Assembly: GCA_015259125.1 (NCBI GenBank)
Contig: JABZGR010000005.1
Location: 1 to 64,000 of the forward strand
Reading direction: 5' to 3'
Origin: Alloprevotella tannerae
Lineage (GTDB): Bacteria > Bacteroidota > Bacteroidia > Bacteroidales > Bacteroidaceae
DNA length: 64,000 nucleotides
The notes under the pieces are model-generated. The model did no database searches. It was given only the letters and a program-made list of their open reading frames with translations, and was not told the origin of the DNA. Below, one piece after another: positions 1-9,271 of this stretch. Positions within the stretch are counted from its first letter, which is position 1, and every line of letters begins with the position of its first letter. The translations under genes were made by a program, and so were the position numbers.

Positions 1-11
1 TTATCAAGTTG

Positions 12-109
12 GTCGTCAATCAAAGAAAGATTAAAATAAAACAAACGCTCCCGAAAGTCGTATGCAAAAGAACTCTCGGGAGCGCCATATTGGTTTGTCG
101 TCAATCAAA
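12..109. repeat. 13-bp direct repeats flanking a hairpin
   Basis: GTCGTCAATCAAA occurs at 12-24 and again at 97-109 in the same orientation, on either side of the hairpin at 46-84. Nothing else here is recognisable. The gene to the left lies outside the window, so it is unclear whether this is a duplicated terminator flank or a small inserted sequence. Confidence 0.5.
46..84. terminator. Hairpin downstream of the ABC export cluster
   Basis: CGCTCCCGA (46-54) pairs with TCGGGAGCG (76-84) around a 21-nt loop. It lies about 100 nt beyond the last gene of the minus-strand cluster, whose stop is at 188. It may terminate that transcript or a plus-strand gene to the left of the window. No strong U-tract is visible on either side, so this is a moderate call. 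Confidence 0.5.
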
Positions 110-187
110 TAGCCTGCGCGGTAAGGCTGTACTCAAAACTTCTGAGATGACTGCTTGACATCGTGATCGCATTTTAGGAAATCAGCC

Positions 188-1483
188 TCACCCCTTCAGC
201 ATCCAGCGCATCATTTGCTTGAGTGAGGGCTTCTTACCATACATCAAGATTCCTACACGATAGATGCGTCCGCTACCCCATATACCCAATAGGGCCGTAA
301 GATAGAGTAGGGCGACGGATAAGATTTCCTGCCAAAGCGGAACGCCGAAGGGGATGCGCACCATCATAACGATGGGGGAGCTTAGGGGAAATATAGAAGC
401 CCAAAAAGCTAAAGGGCCGTCAGTGTTTTCCACACTATAGATCGCGGCGTAAAGCGAAAAGGCCATCAAAAGCATAATAGGCATCATAAATTGGCTGGAA
501 TCCTGCTGCTCATTTATACTTGCGCCGATGGCCGCAAAGACGGAGGCATAGAGTAGATAACCGCCGATGAAAAGGAGTAGGAACATGATGCCCATTTCCA
601 AATAGGGCAGATTCATAACGCTCAGCCACATGATCATAGCATCGCTTAAGCCGGCGTCGGGTACGGCTGCTGTACTCCCGTTTGCGCTCATCATTGCTAT
701 GTTTACACCGCAAAGCTTGTCGGCAATAGGCACAATTACAGCCAAGAGAAGAGCCCAAATGAGAAGTTGAAATAGTCCGACCAATAAAATACCGGTGATT
801 TTTCCCAACATCAACTGGAAGGGTTTGACGCTTGAGACGATCAGTTCGACAATTCGATTGGCTTTTTCCTCCATGACGGCTTGCATGACCATACCTCCGT
901 AGGTCAGGACGAAAAAGTAACTGATCATCGTCATAATAAAGCCTGCAACCATTGCAACGCCGCGATGTGAGTCTTTTTCTTCCCCACCTTCGCTCCACTT
1001 TATCGTGCGGATAGACGTCTCTGCTTGGATATTGTCGATCATTTTTCCAAGTTCGGGAATACCTGTAGCCATTAGCTTGTCCTTACGCACTTGGTCATTC
1101 AAACAAGACGAAACATATTGATATAGATTTTCAGCTACCTCTTTATGCGAATACATCTGAACCGCACTCGGATTTTTAGCTAAATCATCGGTAATGAGCA
1201 CAACGGTTGAAATATCTGATGTATCGCTCTTATAAGCGGGTAGAAGTTGGGGTGAAGTTTGGAAATGAAAGTTGAGGGTGTCCTTGAAGCAGTCGGCATA
1301 ATGGCCGGTTTTGTCTACAATGACGACCTTACTTTCCTCGTCGCTGTTTATTTGAGCCAAAAGTAAAGGTACGATGACCACAGCACACATAATAAAAGGC
1401 ATCAGTATAGTCAGTAGGATAAAAGACTTTTTCTTGATGCGTGTCAGAAACTCTCTGCGGATAATAATGGCAATCTTATTCAT
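188..1483 (-). CDS. ABC transporter permease, NatB/ABC-2 type
   Basis: 431-residue membrane protein: one N-terminal membrane segment (about residues 20-45), a periplasmic domain to about residue 170, then a cluster of five or six hydrophobic segments to the C terminus. This is the layout of ABC-2 permeases of the NatB/YhaP type, which work in sodium or drug export. It starts inside the end of the ATPase gene just upstream (8-bp overlap), so the two are translationally coupled and almost certainly form one transporter. It is the last gene of the minus-strand cluster. The substrate cannot be told from sequence. Confidence 0.85.
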   Translation of the reverse strand: MNKIAIIIRREFLTRIKKKSFILLTILMPFIMCAVVIVPLLLAQINSDEESKVVIVDKTGHYADCFKDTLNFHFQTSPQLLPAYKSDTSDISTVVLITDDLAKNPSAVQMYSHKEVAENLYQYVSSCLNDQVRKDKLMATGIPELGKMIDNIQAETSIRTIKWSEGGEEKDSHRGVAMVAGFIMTMISYFFVLTYGGMVMQAVMEEKANRIVELIVSSVKPFQLMLGKITGILLVGLFQLLIWALLLAVIVPIADKLCGVNIAMMSANGSTAAVPDAGLSDAMIMWLSVMNLPYLEMGIMFLLLFIGGYLLYASVFAAIGASINEQQDSSQFMMPIMLLMAFSLYAAIYSVENTDGPLAFWASIFPLSSPIVMMVRIPFGVPLWQEILSVALLYLTALLGIWGSGRIYRVGILMYGKKPSLKQMMRWMLKG

Positions 1484-2387
1484 GGTGTCCTACGATTTTT
1501 AAGAAGATATCATTCATACTGGGCATCTGTTCTTGGAAAGAGCGAATTTCTACTTCGTCAGAGAAAAGACGGATCAACTCGGAGTTGCTCACAGCCGTTT
1601 GCTTCTTTAAGCTGTAACGAATTAAACCGTGCGATTCCTCCTTATCGATAATCGTAAAAAGATCCGGCCGCTCGGTAAGTGAGCCGGAAGTGGTGCAAAG
1701 CTTTAACAAGCCGGTGCGGTTGTCTTCCTTAATTTTATGAACATTGCCTGATAGCACGACATTGGCATTGTTGATTAACGCAATATTGTCGCATACTTCT
1801 TCGACGGATGACATATTGTGGGTAGAAAAGATGATGGTGTGTCCCTCACGCTTTAGTGAAAGAATTTCTTGCTTTAGCAACTCTGCATTAACCGGATCAA
1901 AGCCGCTGAAAGGTTCGTCGAAAATCAAAAGAGGAGGACGGTGCAGAATGGTAATAATGAATTGTACCTTCTGCTGCATACCCTTAGAGAGCTCTTCAAG
2001 CTTCTTGTTCCACCAAGGCATAATATCGAATTTTTCGAACCAGTATTGAAGACGCTCTTTTGCGTCAGCTTTGGACAAACCTTTGAGTTGGGCAAAATAA
2101 ATGGCTTGCTCACCTACCTTCATCTTGCGGTAGAGTCCGCGCTCTTCCGGTAAGTAACCAATCCGACTGACATCTTCCTGCGTTAGTGGATGGCCGTCGA
2201 AAGTAACCTCACCACTATCGGGCATCGTAATGTGATTGATAATGCGAATGAGCGTAGTCTTGCCCGCTCCGTTAGGACCGAGCAAACCGAAAACCGTGCC
2301 ACGCTCAATATTGATAGAAACACCATCTAAAGCAATATGTTGTGCATAACGCTTGACAATGTTTTGGGCTGATAAGAATGCATCCAT
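1476..2387 (-). CDS. ABC transporter ATP-binding protein, NatA-like
   Basis: 303-residue cytoplasmic ATPase. Walker A is GPNGAGKTT at residues 37-45; the signature is LSKGMQQK; Walker B is LLIFDEPFSGFDP; the H-loop is in IIFSTHNMSS. The roughly 80-residue tail after the nucleotide-binding domain is usual in the NatA/CcmA-type ABC-2 group. It overlaps the permease at 188-1483 by 8 bp and follows the tolC-like gene by 5 bp, so it is in the same transcript. Its partner permease is the downstream gene; the substrate is unknown. Confidence 0.88.
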   Translation of the reverse strand: MDAFLSAQNIVKRYAQHIALDGVSINIERGTVFGLLGPNGAGKTTLIRIINHITMPDSGEVTFDGHPLTQEDVSRIGYLPEERGLYRKMKVGEQAIYFAQLKGLSKADAKERLQYWFEKFDIMPWWNKKLEELSKGMQQKVQFIITILHRPPLLIFDEPFSGFDPVNAELLKQEILSLKREGHTIIFSTHNMSSVEEVCDNIALINNANVVLSGNVHKIKEDNRTGLLKLCTTSGSLTERPDLFTIIDKEESHGLIRYSLKKQTAVSNSELIRLFSDEVEIRSFQEQMPSMNDIFLKIVGHHE

Positions 2388-2392
2388 AGTGT

Positions 2393-3703
2393 TTATTCTA
2401 TTGTTTTTCCGCGATAATAATCAATGATTTTAGTGCGGAATAAGTAATCGTATTGAGCAGAAAGTCGATTGCTGACAGCGTTAAGATACTTCGTCTTAGT
2501 CTCATCAAACTCTGTTGCGTTCGCTTTCCCGTATTCGTATTTTTTTGTCATAAGATCGAAGGCTTCGTGAGCCGTCTTTTCGGCACTAATACTTGCTTCA
2601 AACTTCTTGGCAGAAGCTACTGCATTATACCAAGCAGTTTGAATTTCTTTATATAGCGCCTTTCGCGTGTTCTGCAATTGCTCTTGTTGGGTCTCATAAT
2701 TGAGCTTTGCTCTGCGAATGTTAGTGCGGGTGGTGAAGTGATCAAAGATGGGGATGTTTAAGGATAAGCCGATAGACTTGCTAAAGTTATCTCTCATCTG
2801 CTTGCTAAACGATGTACCTGACAAACCATTGACTTTATAGTATGAGCTACCAAGATTACCAGACAAATTCAGTGTCGGCCAATAGCCTGCACGGGCAATT
2901 TCGATTCCTTTCTCTGCACTTTGTATGCGAAATTGCTGGGCTACGATTTCCGGTTTGGCAGCTACGGCTTCATCAAAGATCTGCTGTGGGCCATCAGATG
3001 GACGCTGTGGTATCTGAAGTGGTGGAACAGCAATATTTAAACTATCCGGAGAAGGCATTTCTATCAGTTGGCTGAGATCTAACAAGGCCAAACGATAGGC
3101 ATTTTGGTTTTCCACTAATTGCAATTCGTCTTGGGCCACGGTGTTTTGAGCTTGTGTGACTTCTAATCCGCTGGCCTTCTTGTTTTCAAAGAATGCTTTG
3201 ACGCGCTCTAATTGAACATTGCTTAAAGCCAATTGATCTTGAGCCGTTTTAACCAACTCTTTTTGATAGAGTACTTGTAAATAGGCTTGCGTAACTTGTA
3301 TGCTTAAAGATTCACGCAAACGTTCTAGATCAGCAATGGCCGCGGATAAATTTAATTCGGCTTGTTTGCGCTGATTGACTAATCTGAATCCCGTAAAAAT
3401 AGGAACCGATGCTGAAACCCCAAAGCTCGTGCTTCGCGTGTTTTGACTTACGTACGTATTACTAGATGTTAGGCCACGCCCGAAATTGAAACTCTGATTG
3501 GCTGTTGCACCAACCTCTGGGAGTCGCTCATTCTTGGCTGCTGAAACATTTAATGCTTCAGTACGATTGTTGAGTTCTTGTAGTTTTATCTGCACATTGC
3601 GTGACAAAGCATAGTCAATGCATTGGCGTAAGCTCATGGTTTGCTGTGCAAATGCAGATATTCCTGACAGTAATGTTATGCCAACAAAAAAACTTCTCAT
3701 CAT
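2393..3703 (-). CDS. TolC-family outer membrane efflux protein
   Basis: 436 residues with a signal peptide (hydrophobic core, cleavage near SAFAQ-Q about residue 20). The body is two repeats of long amphipathic helices rich in Gln, Glu and Ala with short strand segments, typical of the OEP/TolC fold that forms the trimeric exit duct. N-terminal SLRQCIDYALSRN is the usual family start. It sits 9 bp downstream of the periplasmic adaptor and a MacB-like permease pair, so it is best read as the outer-membrane part of that tripartite pump. Confidence 0.92.
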   Translation of the reverse strand: MMRSFFVGITLLSGISAFAQQTMSLRQCIDYALSRNVQIKLQELNNRTEALNVSAAKNERLPEVGATANQSFNFGRGLTSSNTYVSQNTRSTSFGVSASVPIFTGFRLVNQRKQAELNLSAAIADLERLRESLSIQVTQAYLQVLYQKELVKTAQDQLALSNVQLERVKAFFENKKASGLEVTQAQNTVAQDELQLVENQNAYRLALLDLSQLIEMPSPDSLNIAVPPLQIPQRPSDGPQQIFDEAVAAKPEIVAQQFRIQSAEKGIEIARAGYWPTLNLSGNLGSSYYKVNGLSGTSFSKQMRDNFSKSIGLSLNIPIFDHFTTRTNIRRAKLNYETQQEQLQNTRKALYKEIQTAWYNAVASAKKFEASISAEKTAHEAFDLMTKKYEYGKANATEFDETKTKYLNAVSNRLSAQYDYLFRTKIIDYYRGKTIE

Positions 3704-3712
3704 TGTTGCAAA

Positions 3713-4816
3713 TTATTCAGTTTTTTGACTTTGATTGCCTCTTACTTTATCTCCGACTTTGAGCCCTGAGAGAACTTGAATGTTTATACCATCACTCATT
3801 CCTGTCTTTATTTCGCGACGATTAAATGTTTGGGGCTTTTCTTTCGTCAACACATAGACGTAAGGCTTCCCTTTTTCGTATTCTATGGCACCTTCGGGAA
3901 TAGTTAAGACCTGTTGGAGCTTGTCTAATACGATTTGAGCATTTGCACTATAGCCAGAGCGAATCGTCGCTTTGTTGTTGATCTTCACCGCTGCTTTAAT
4001 CTCAAATTGATTTGCTGCGCTCGCCGTACTATTTACTTTCGGAGCAATATATTCTAAAATAGCATCAAATTTCTTTCCTTGTAGAGCGCCAATCGTTATT
4101 TGCATAGGCATCCCCTTATGCACTCTGTCTACTTCAGTCTCGTCAATAGAGCCTTTAAAAATAAGATCATTCATATTGGCTACGGTGGCAATCGTAGTTC
4201 CATCGTTGAAGGAGTTACTCATAATAACAGACTCACCGACTTTTATAGGAATATCTAAGATTAAGCCATTAACCGTAGATTTAATCAATGTGGTACTCAT
4301 CGCCATTTGATATTTTGAAACTCCGGTTTTTGCTATTTCTAAAGCGTCTGCAGCTGCAGCAACTTCTTCTTTAGTTTGTCTAAGTGTTTGCAGGCTTTTT
4401 TCATATTCTTCTGCGCTAATGAGTCGTGACTCATACAGCTTTTTCTCTCTTCCGAAATCCGTTTGGGCTTGACTATAGTTAATCCTAGCCAGTCGCAATC
4501 TGTTTTCTGCAGCACTTAAAGTGCTCATATCCGGAATGACTTTGATCTTTGCAATAATTTCACCCTCCTTTACTTCGTCACCTGCTTTTTTATACAGCTC
4601 GCTTATGATTCCTGAGATTTGAGGTTTGATGTGCACTTCATTGCGTGGCTCTACAGATCCGGTGACGACGCTTGTTTGTTCCAGGTTGTTTATCGCTGCG
4701 GTATAAGTTTCGTAACTTATCTCTTCCTGTTTTGAGCGTTGATAAAGGAAAACAAAAGTGCCAATAAAGAGAATTGCTACAAAGACGAGCAAACTCCATT
4801 TAAAAAACTTCTTCAT
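3713..4816 (-). CDS. Periplasmic adaptor (HlyD/MacA family)
   Basis: 367 residues: N-terminal membrane anchor (about residues 7-24), a beta/lipoyl segment with VHIKPQISGIISELYKKAG, an alpha-helical hairpin (about residues 100-180, rich in Glu/Leu/Gln), then beta-barrel and membrane-proximal domains with TIPEGAIEYEKGKPYVYVL near the C terminus. This order is diagnostic for membrane fusion proteins that bridge an inner-membrane transporter and TolC. The neighbours supply both: permeases upstream, TolC-like protein downstream. MacA-like by context rather than by a specific motif. Confidence 0.92.
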   Translation of the reverse strand: MKKFFKWSLLVFVAILFIGTFVFLYQRSKQEEISYETYTAAINNLEQTSVVTGSVEPRNEVHIKPQISGIISELYKKAGDEVKEGEIIAKIKVIPDMSTLSAAENRLRLARINYSQAQTDFGREKKLYESRLISAEEYEKSLQTLRQTKEEVAAAADALEIAKTGVSKYQMAMSTTLIKSTVNGLILDIPIKVGESVIMSNSFNDGTTIATVANMNDLIFKGSIDETEVDRVHKGMPMQITIGALQGKKFDAILEYIAPKVNSTASAANQFEIKAAVKINNKATIRSGYSANAQIVLDKLQQVLTIPEGAIEYEKGKPYVYVLTKEKPQTFNRREIKTGMSDGINIQVLSGLKVGDKVRGNQSQKTE

Positions 4817-4849
4817 AGTTATTGTTGATTGTTTTGTTTCGATTGTTTG

Positions 4850-6094
4850 TTATTCATTCCTGATTGCATCTATGGGCTTTATGGATAAAGCTCGCAATGA
4901 AGGGGCCATTCCGGCTAATCCTCCTAAGATGGCGAGTGCTAAAGAAGCAACGAGAGCGAGCGTGAAAGATATTTGAAAATTAATGTCTAAACCGGTTGTG
5001 CTGACAATCATTTCTACTCCATTTAATAATAGGACGGCGAAGAAAATACCGCTGACTCCTGCTAAAATTGTTAGGATTATACTTTCCGCCATAATTTGTT
5101 TTACGATGTCAGAGGGCTTTGCGCCAATAGCTCTTCTTATTCCTATTTCTATCGTCCTTTCTCTTATGGTTACCATCATTATATTGCTGACACCAATGGC
5201 GCCGGATATTAAAGTGCCAATACCAATCATCCACACCAAGAAGCTCATTCCATCAAATAAGCTTTCGACCATTTGAAACATCAATTCTATATTGAATAAG
5301 AAAACGGCCTGTTTATCGTTGGGAGCAATCAAGTGGGCTTCCTTAATTATATCGCCTACCTCATCTTGAGTCTCAGCAACAGTATAACCTTTCTTAACCG
5401 TGAATGTCAAGAAGCTAATATTATCCCCCAAGTGATAGATTTCTTGCATTGTTGTAAAAGGAATGAACGCTGTTTCTGACGTGTTTCCTCCTCCGCCAAC
5501 ATTGGTATTTGACTTAGAGACCCCAACAATACGATAGTAGATGCTATCTAATTTTATATAACGTCCGCATGGGTTTTCAATATCAGGGAACAATTCTTCC
5601 TTAATTCTTTTTCCGATAACGCAAACTTTCCGCTTTTGGATGATATCTGTCTCATTGATAAATCGTCCGTAGCCTATTTTGGGGTTCTCAATGTTGATGT
5701 AGTCCGATCTGACGCCTCGCATTGTGCCTTTGGCCTTCTTGCTCTCATATTGAAAGGTCTTTGACCATTGCTGTATAATTGGAGTTACTGTTTCTAAATG
5801 CGATACTTTTTTCTTAAGCCGTTCGACGTCGTTGATATCCAATTGCCAAGTGCGTTGACTTTGCATGCCTTTATAGGCTATAGTTGTTTCGCCTGGAAAA
5901 ACGTAGCAGGAATTTTGCGCAGCGCCTTCAAAGGTTCTACTCATTAAGCGCTGAAATCCTTGACCGCCTCCCATCAAAAATATCAACATAAAGATACCCC
6001 AGAAGATGCCGAATGCTGTTAGGAAGCTTCGTGCTTTATTTCTTGAAAGACTTTCATAAGTCTCTGACCATCTATCTAAATCAAAGAGTCGCAT
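4850..6094 (-). CDS. MacB/FtsX-type ABC permease (second of pair)
   Basis: 414 residues: N-terminal membrane segment (about 22-45), a large periplasmic MacB-PCD-like domain, then three C-terminal segments of the FtsX domain, with the typical IGVSNIMMVTIRERTIEIGIR and RAIGA stretches and ending SIKPIDAIRNE. It pairs with the neighbouring permease at 6104-7363 (9-bp gap) and the LolD/MacB-type ATPase, probably as a heterodimer. Substrates of such MacAB-TolC-like sets include macrolides, peptides and lipoproteins; which applies here is unknown. Confidence 0.9.
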   Translation of the reverse strand: MRLFDLDRWSETYESLSRNKARSFLTAFGIFWGIFMLIFLMGGGQGFQRLMSRTFEGAAQNSCYVFPGETTIAYKGMQSQRTWQLDINDVERLKKKVSHLETVTPIIQQWSKTFQYESKKAKGTMRGVRSDYINIENPKIGYGRFINETDIIQKRKVCVIGKRIKEELFPDIENPCGRYIKLDSIYYRIVGVSKSNTNVGGGGNTSETAFIPFTTMQEIYHLGDNISFLTFTVKKGYTVAETQDEVGDIIKEAHLIAPNDKQAVFLFNIELMFQMVESLFDGMSFLVWMIGIGTLISGAIGVSNIMMVTIRERTIEIGIRRAIGAKPSDIVKQIMAESIILTILAGVSGIFFAVLLLNGVEMIVSTTGLDINFQISFTLALVASLALAILGGLAGMAPSLRALSIKPIDAIRNE

Positions 6095-6103
6095 AAGGGT
6101 AGG

Positions 6104-7363
6104 TTATTCATTTGCACGAAGTGCTTCAATGGGTTTTACTTTAACGGCTTTAGATGCAGGCACAAAGCCGGCGATCAGTCCGGAAATAATTAGTACAGAC
6201 AGTGCTTGAAATGCAATTTGTAAATCAATGGTTGGATTCATAAAAGTATAAATCGGTTGATCTCCAACCATCATCGTCACCTTTCCCAAAGAGTAATTGA
6301 GATATTCAGTCCCGATTACGCCAAGCACCAAGCCGCAATAGCCGAAAAATCCGGTAATAATCACACTCTCGATGAGCACACTACGCAAGATGGGCCAAGG
6401 TTTAGCGCCAAGAGCTTTTCGTATACCAAATTCGTGTGTGCGTTCTTTGATAGTAATGAGCATAATGTTGCTGATGCCAACTATGCCCGAGAGCAACGTA
6501 AGACTACCAATCACCCACATAGCTACGCGCAGATAATGGGCAGCTTGGTCTCTTTCTCGTGCTCCGTTTGCCGGGTTGTCTATCCATACGGCACTCTCGT
6601 CTTTAGGACTAAAATTGTGGGGTACGGAGAACACACTATAAAGATCTTTACGAAAGGCTGAGTCAGCCTTTTCCGTATCTGTGCCATTCGTGCGTAAGAT
6701 TAATTCCTCAATATTCTGGCCTTTACGATACAAAAGTTGCATGCTCGTATAGGGAATATCGCCTTCAAAACCACCCATAATGCCTTTGTTGGAGACAATA
6801 CCTACAACATGATACACGATGCTATCAATACGCAGCGGTTTATTGAGCGCATTGATTGCCGTAGTAAAAAACTCTTCAGCTGATCGTTCACTAATGACGA
6901 TCACCTTGCGCTGGTTGTCCAAGTCTGATTGGCTTAAATAGCGTCCATACAATACCTTGATTTTGTCAATTTCAATATTGTCGGGATAGCAACCATTTAG
7001 TGTGCCGCTAAGCATCTTGTTGCCGTAAGAGGCTTTCACGCCCGACTGTTGATTCTTAGCCGTTACGCTATGAACACGCTCGGGGAAAGCTCTGTTTATC
7101 AGTTGTGGATCGCGACTATCAAATTTGATCTCGCGACCTTTTTCTAACCCATTATACGGCTCAGAAGTTACACCCGGCCATACTTTGATGGCATCTAAAG
7201 CAACTGAACCCATATTGGCGTCGAAGGCATTTATCAAACCGTTGCCCGCACCCAATAATATAATGAGTAGGAAAATACCCACCGAAACGCTTAATCCCGT
7301 TAGGGAAGTGCGCATTTTGTTTATACTGAGATGTACAAAAATCTCTCGTAAATCGTCAATCAT
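6104..7363 (-). CDS. MacB/FtsX-type ABC permease (first of pair)
   Basis: 419 residues, same architecture as the gene downstream: membrane segment at about 20-43, a periplasmic domain of roughly 230 residues, three C-terminal membrane segments, and a closing VKVKPIEALRANE. The FtsX stretch VGISNIMLITIKERTHEFGI and RKALGA is well conserved. The two permeases are clearly paralogous but diverged, which supports a heterodimeric transmembrane unit served by the one ATPase at 7381-8085. Confidence 0.9.
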   Translation of the reverse strand: MIDDLREIFVHLSINKMRTSLTGLSVSVGIFLLIILLGAGNGLINAFDANMGSVALDAIKVWPGVTSEPYNGLEKGREIKFDSRDPQLINRAFPERVHSVTAKNQQSGVKASYGNKMLSGTLNGCYPDNIEIDKIKVLYGRYLSQSDLDNQRKVIVISERSAEEFFTTAINALNKPLRIDSIVYHVVGIVSNKGIMGGFEGDIPYTSMQLLYRKGQNIEELILRTNGTDTEKADSAFRKDLYSVFSVPHNFSPKDESAVWIDNPANGARERDQAAHYLRVAMWVIGSLTLLSGIVGISNIMLITIKERTHEFGIRKALGAKPWPILRSVLIESVIITGFFGYCGLVLGVIGTEYLNYSLGKVTMMVGDQPIYTFMNPTIDLQIAFQALSVLIISGLIAGFVPASKAVKVKPIEALRANE

Positions 7364-7380
7364 AAGGCAAACCTGTTGCT

Positions 7381-8085
7381 TTATTTCATATAAGGTTGAT
7401 CTTGTAGAGCCTTGTTCTCTTCTATCTCACCAATCAGTCCGTCTTTGATGTGGATGATCTTATGTGTGCGATAGGCCACGCCGCTTTCGTGCGTCACGAC
7501 GATGATCGTCATTCCGTCCTGTTCATTTAAGTCACGCAGTAGCGTCATTACTTCCTCGCTGGTTTTGCTATCTAACGCCCCGGTTGGCTCATCCGCCAGA
7601 ATAATTTGCGGCTGTGTGATTAAGGCACGCGCTATGGCAACTCGCTGCTTTTGTCCTCCACTCAGTTCGTTGGGAAAATGATGCGCCCAGTCTTTTAAAC
7701 CCAATTTTTCCAAATAAGTTAGCGCCAGCATATTTCTTTTTTTGCGACTTATGCCTTGATAATAGAGTGGTAGGGCTACATTTTCGAGCGCATTCTTATA
7801 GGAAATCAAGTTGAAAGACTGGAAGATAAAGCCGATCTTCTTGTTTCTAAATTCTGCCGCACGAGCTTCTTTCAAATTCTTTACCAATGTTCCATCCAGC
7901 CAATACTCTCCCTCGTCATAGGAGTCGAGAATGCCGAGGATATTGAGCAGTGTACTCTTGCCGGAGCCGCTTGCGCCCATAATGGAGACAAACTCTCCTT
8001 TTTTGATGTCCAAGGTGATACCTTTCAAGACGTGGAGCGGCGCCCCGGCATTGTATGTCTTATGTATATTTTCTAAGTGAATCAT
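7381..8085 (-). CDS. ABC ATPase, LolD/MacB type
   Basis: 234-residue stand-alone nucleotide-binding protein. Walker A MGASGSGKST is near residues 36-45; signature LSGGQKQRVAIARAL; Walker B IILADEPTGALD; H-loop IVVTHE. These are hallmarks of the LolD/MacB/FtsE-like group that works with FtsX-type permeases. It lies 17 bp upstream of the first permease and 3 bp after the GntR regulator, and should energise the two MacB-like permeases. Confidence 0.92.
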   Translation of the reverse strand: MIHLENIHKTYNAGAPLHVLKGITLDIKKGEFVSIMGASGSGKSTLLNILGILDSYDEGEYWLDGTLVKNLKEARAAEFRNKKIGFIFQSFNLISYKNALENVALPLYYQGISRKKRNMLALTYLEKLGLKDWAHHFPNELSGGQKQRVAIARALITQPQIILADEPTGALDSKTSEEVMTLLRDLNEQDGMTIIVVTHESGVAYRTHKIIHIKDGLIGEIEENKALQDQPYMK

Positions 8086-8088
8086 AAC

Positions 8089-8451
8089 TTAATCTAAAGA
8101 AAGAGACGAGAAAGCTTCTTTTAAGTCGTCGAAAGTAAGGTTTAGCGCTTTCATCTGTCGGGCTAAGTCCGGCAAATATTCTTCTCTAAACTTCTTCCGC
8201 CTCAATTCCAAAATGAGTGCAGGCGCATTTTGGGCAACAAAGTAGCCTAATCCGCGCTTATTATAAATGTATCCGTTTTGTGCCAACCAATCATAGGCTT
8301 TTACAGTCGTATTTACGTTGACCTCTACTATCGCGCTGTATTCCCTGACGCTCGGCACGCGCCCATCCACGCCATATTTGCCGGCCAGAATTTCGTCTGT
8401 CAGGCGTCGGGCTATTTGCTGGTAAATGGGCAATCCTGATTTAAAAATCAT
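8089..8451 (-). CDS. GntR-family transcriptional regulator, YtrA type
   Basis: 120 residues. The N-terminal winged helix-turn-helix carries PIYQQIARRLTDEILAGKY and VPSVREYSAIVEVNVNTTVK, the standard GntR helix pattern, followed by the wing NGYIYNKRGLGYFV. The C-terminal part is only about 45 residues, too short for a ligand domain, which marks the YtrA subfamily that usually regulates adjacent ABC transporter genes. It sits inside the export cluster and probably autoregulates it; the promoter at 10138-10168 is the obvious target, though no operator palindrome was identified. Confidence 0.9.
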   Translation of the reverse strand: MIFKSGLPIYQQIARRLTDEILAGKYGVDGRVPSVREYSAIVEVNVNTTVKAYDWLAQNGYIYNKRGLGYFVAQNAPALILELRRKKFREEYLPDLARQMKALNLTFDDLKEAFSSLSLD

Positions 8452-8464
8452 AGTCTGCAGGTTT

Positions 8465-9271
8465 TTACTTTTTTAATCTAAGATGGCAAAAGTTGCGGTA
8501 GCTAAATGCATAGAGTAGGGCTATGATGATGAGCTGCAATACGTTTAAGAAAGCAAGGCTGCCTATAGTTCGATCATCATAACCTATAAATGGAACAGCA
8601 GAATTTGCGTCCATCATCTGTCTAATTACTAAGCCGACTATTACGAACAGTGAAAAATGACATGACAATGCAATGGGAGTGGCCCATTTCCTAACACTGT
8701 TTGCTACAAACAAACTGATAGCATGTAAAACCCAAAGTTGGAGAAGTGAAGATACGAACGACAATATTTCTATAGCGTCGCCTTTTAGAATGTAGTTAAA
8801 GAAATTGTCCACAGAATGAGGAAAAAGAACGCGGAATGGAGGAATATTCCAACCAAAGAGCGCAAGTAGACCCGCGCGCAACTCATCTGCCAATATGATC
8901 AATATAAAGCTGACGATAGGAAGTAAGAATGCGTAGATGAGATATTTGGAAATAAACTTCTCTAAGTTGGATGCCGGTACGAGCAATTCCCTAATTCTGA
9001 TTTGCTTTCGTCTTAGATCTTCGTTCATTTTTGAAGGAGCCAAGCAAACAAGGCCTAAAAAAGCGAAGAGGAAGTAGACCCCAATCATAGATTTGACTTC
9101 GTATAGCGAAGGAGAATTGTGGGATGCTTTAATCGTAAAATAAGATGCCAGCAGTGTAAATATTAATGTTACAACGAAAACGATTAGCATGTGCCGGATC
9201 AACTTCGACCGGTGCTGATAGAGGTGGCGTTTGGTATAGCGTAGCCAGCGCTTTGTGTTGAAGTTGTTCAT
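8465..9271 (-). CDS. Membrane protein, probable ABC transporter permease partner
   Basis: 268 residues with about six hydrophobic segments (near 27-47, 66-85, 108-130, 165-195, 205-222, 240-260) and a basic N terminus. I recognise no specific family. Its start overlaps the stop of the upstream ATPase gene by 4 bp and the YtrA-type regulator follows, the usual arrangement of small ATPase-permease-GntR modules in Bacteroidota. I infer an ABC-2-like permease from this context; the sequence alone shows only a polytopic membrane protein. Confidence 0.7.
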   Translation of the reverse strand: MNNFNTKRWLRYTKRHLYQHRSKLIRHMLIVFVVTLIFTLLASYFTIKASHNSPSLYEVKSMIGVYFLFAFLGLVCLAPSKMNEDLRRKQIRIRELLVPASNLEKFISKYLIYAFLLPIVSFILIILADELRAGLLALFGWNIPPFRVLFPHSVDNFFNYILKGDAIEILSFVSSLLQLWVLHAISLFVANSVRKWATPIALSCHFSLFVIVGLVIRQMMDANSAVPFIGYDDRTIGSLAFLNVLQLIIIALLYAFSYRNFCHLRLKK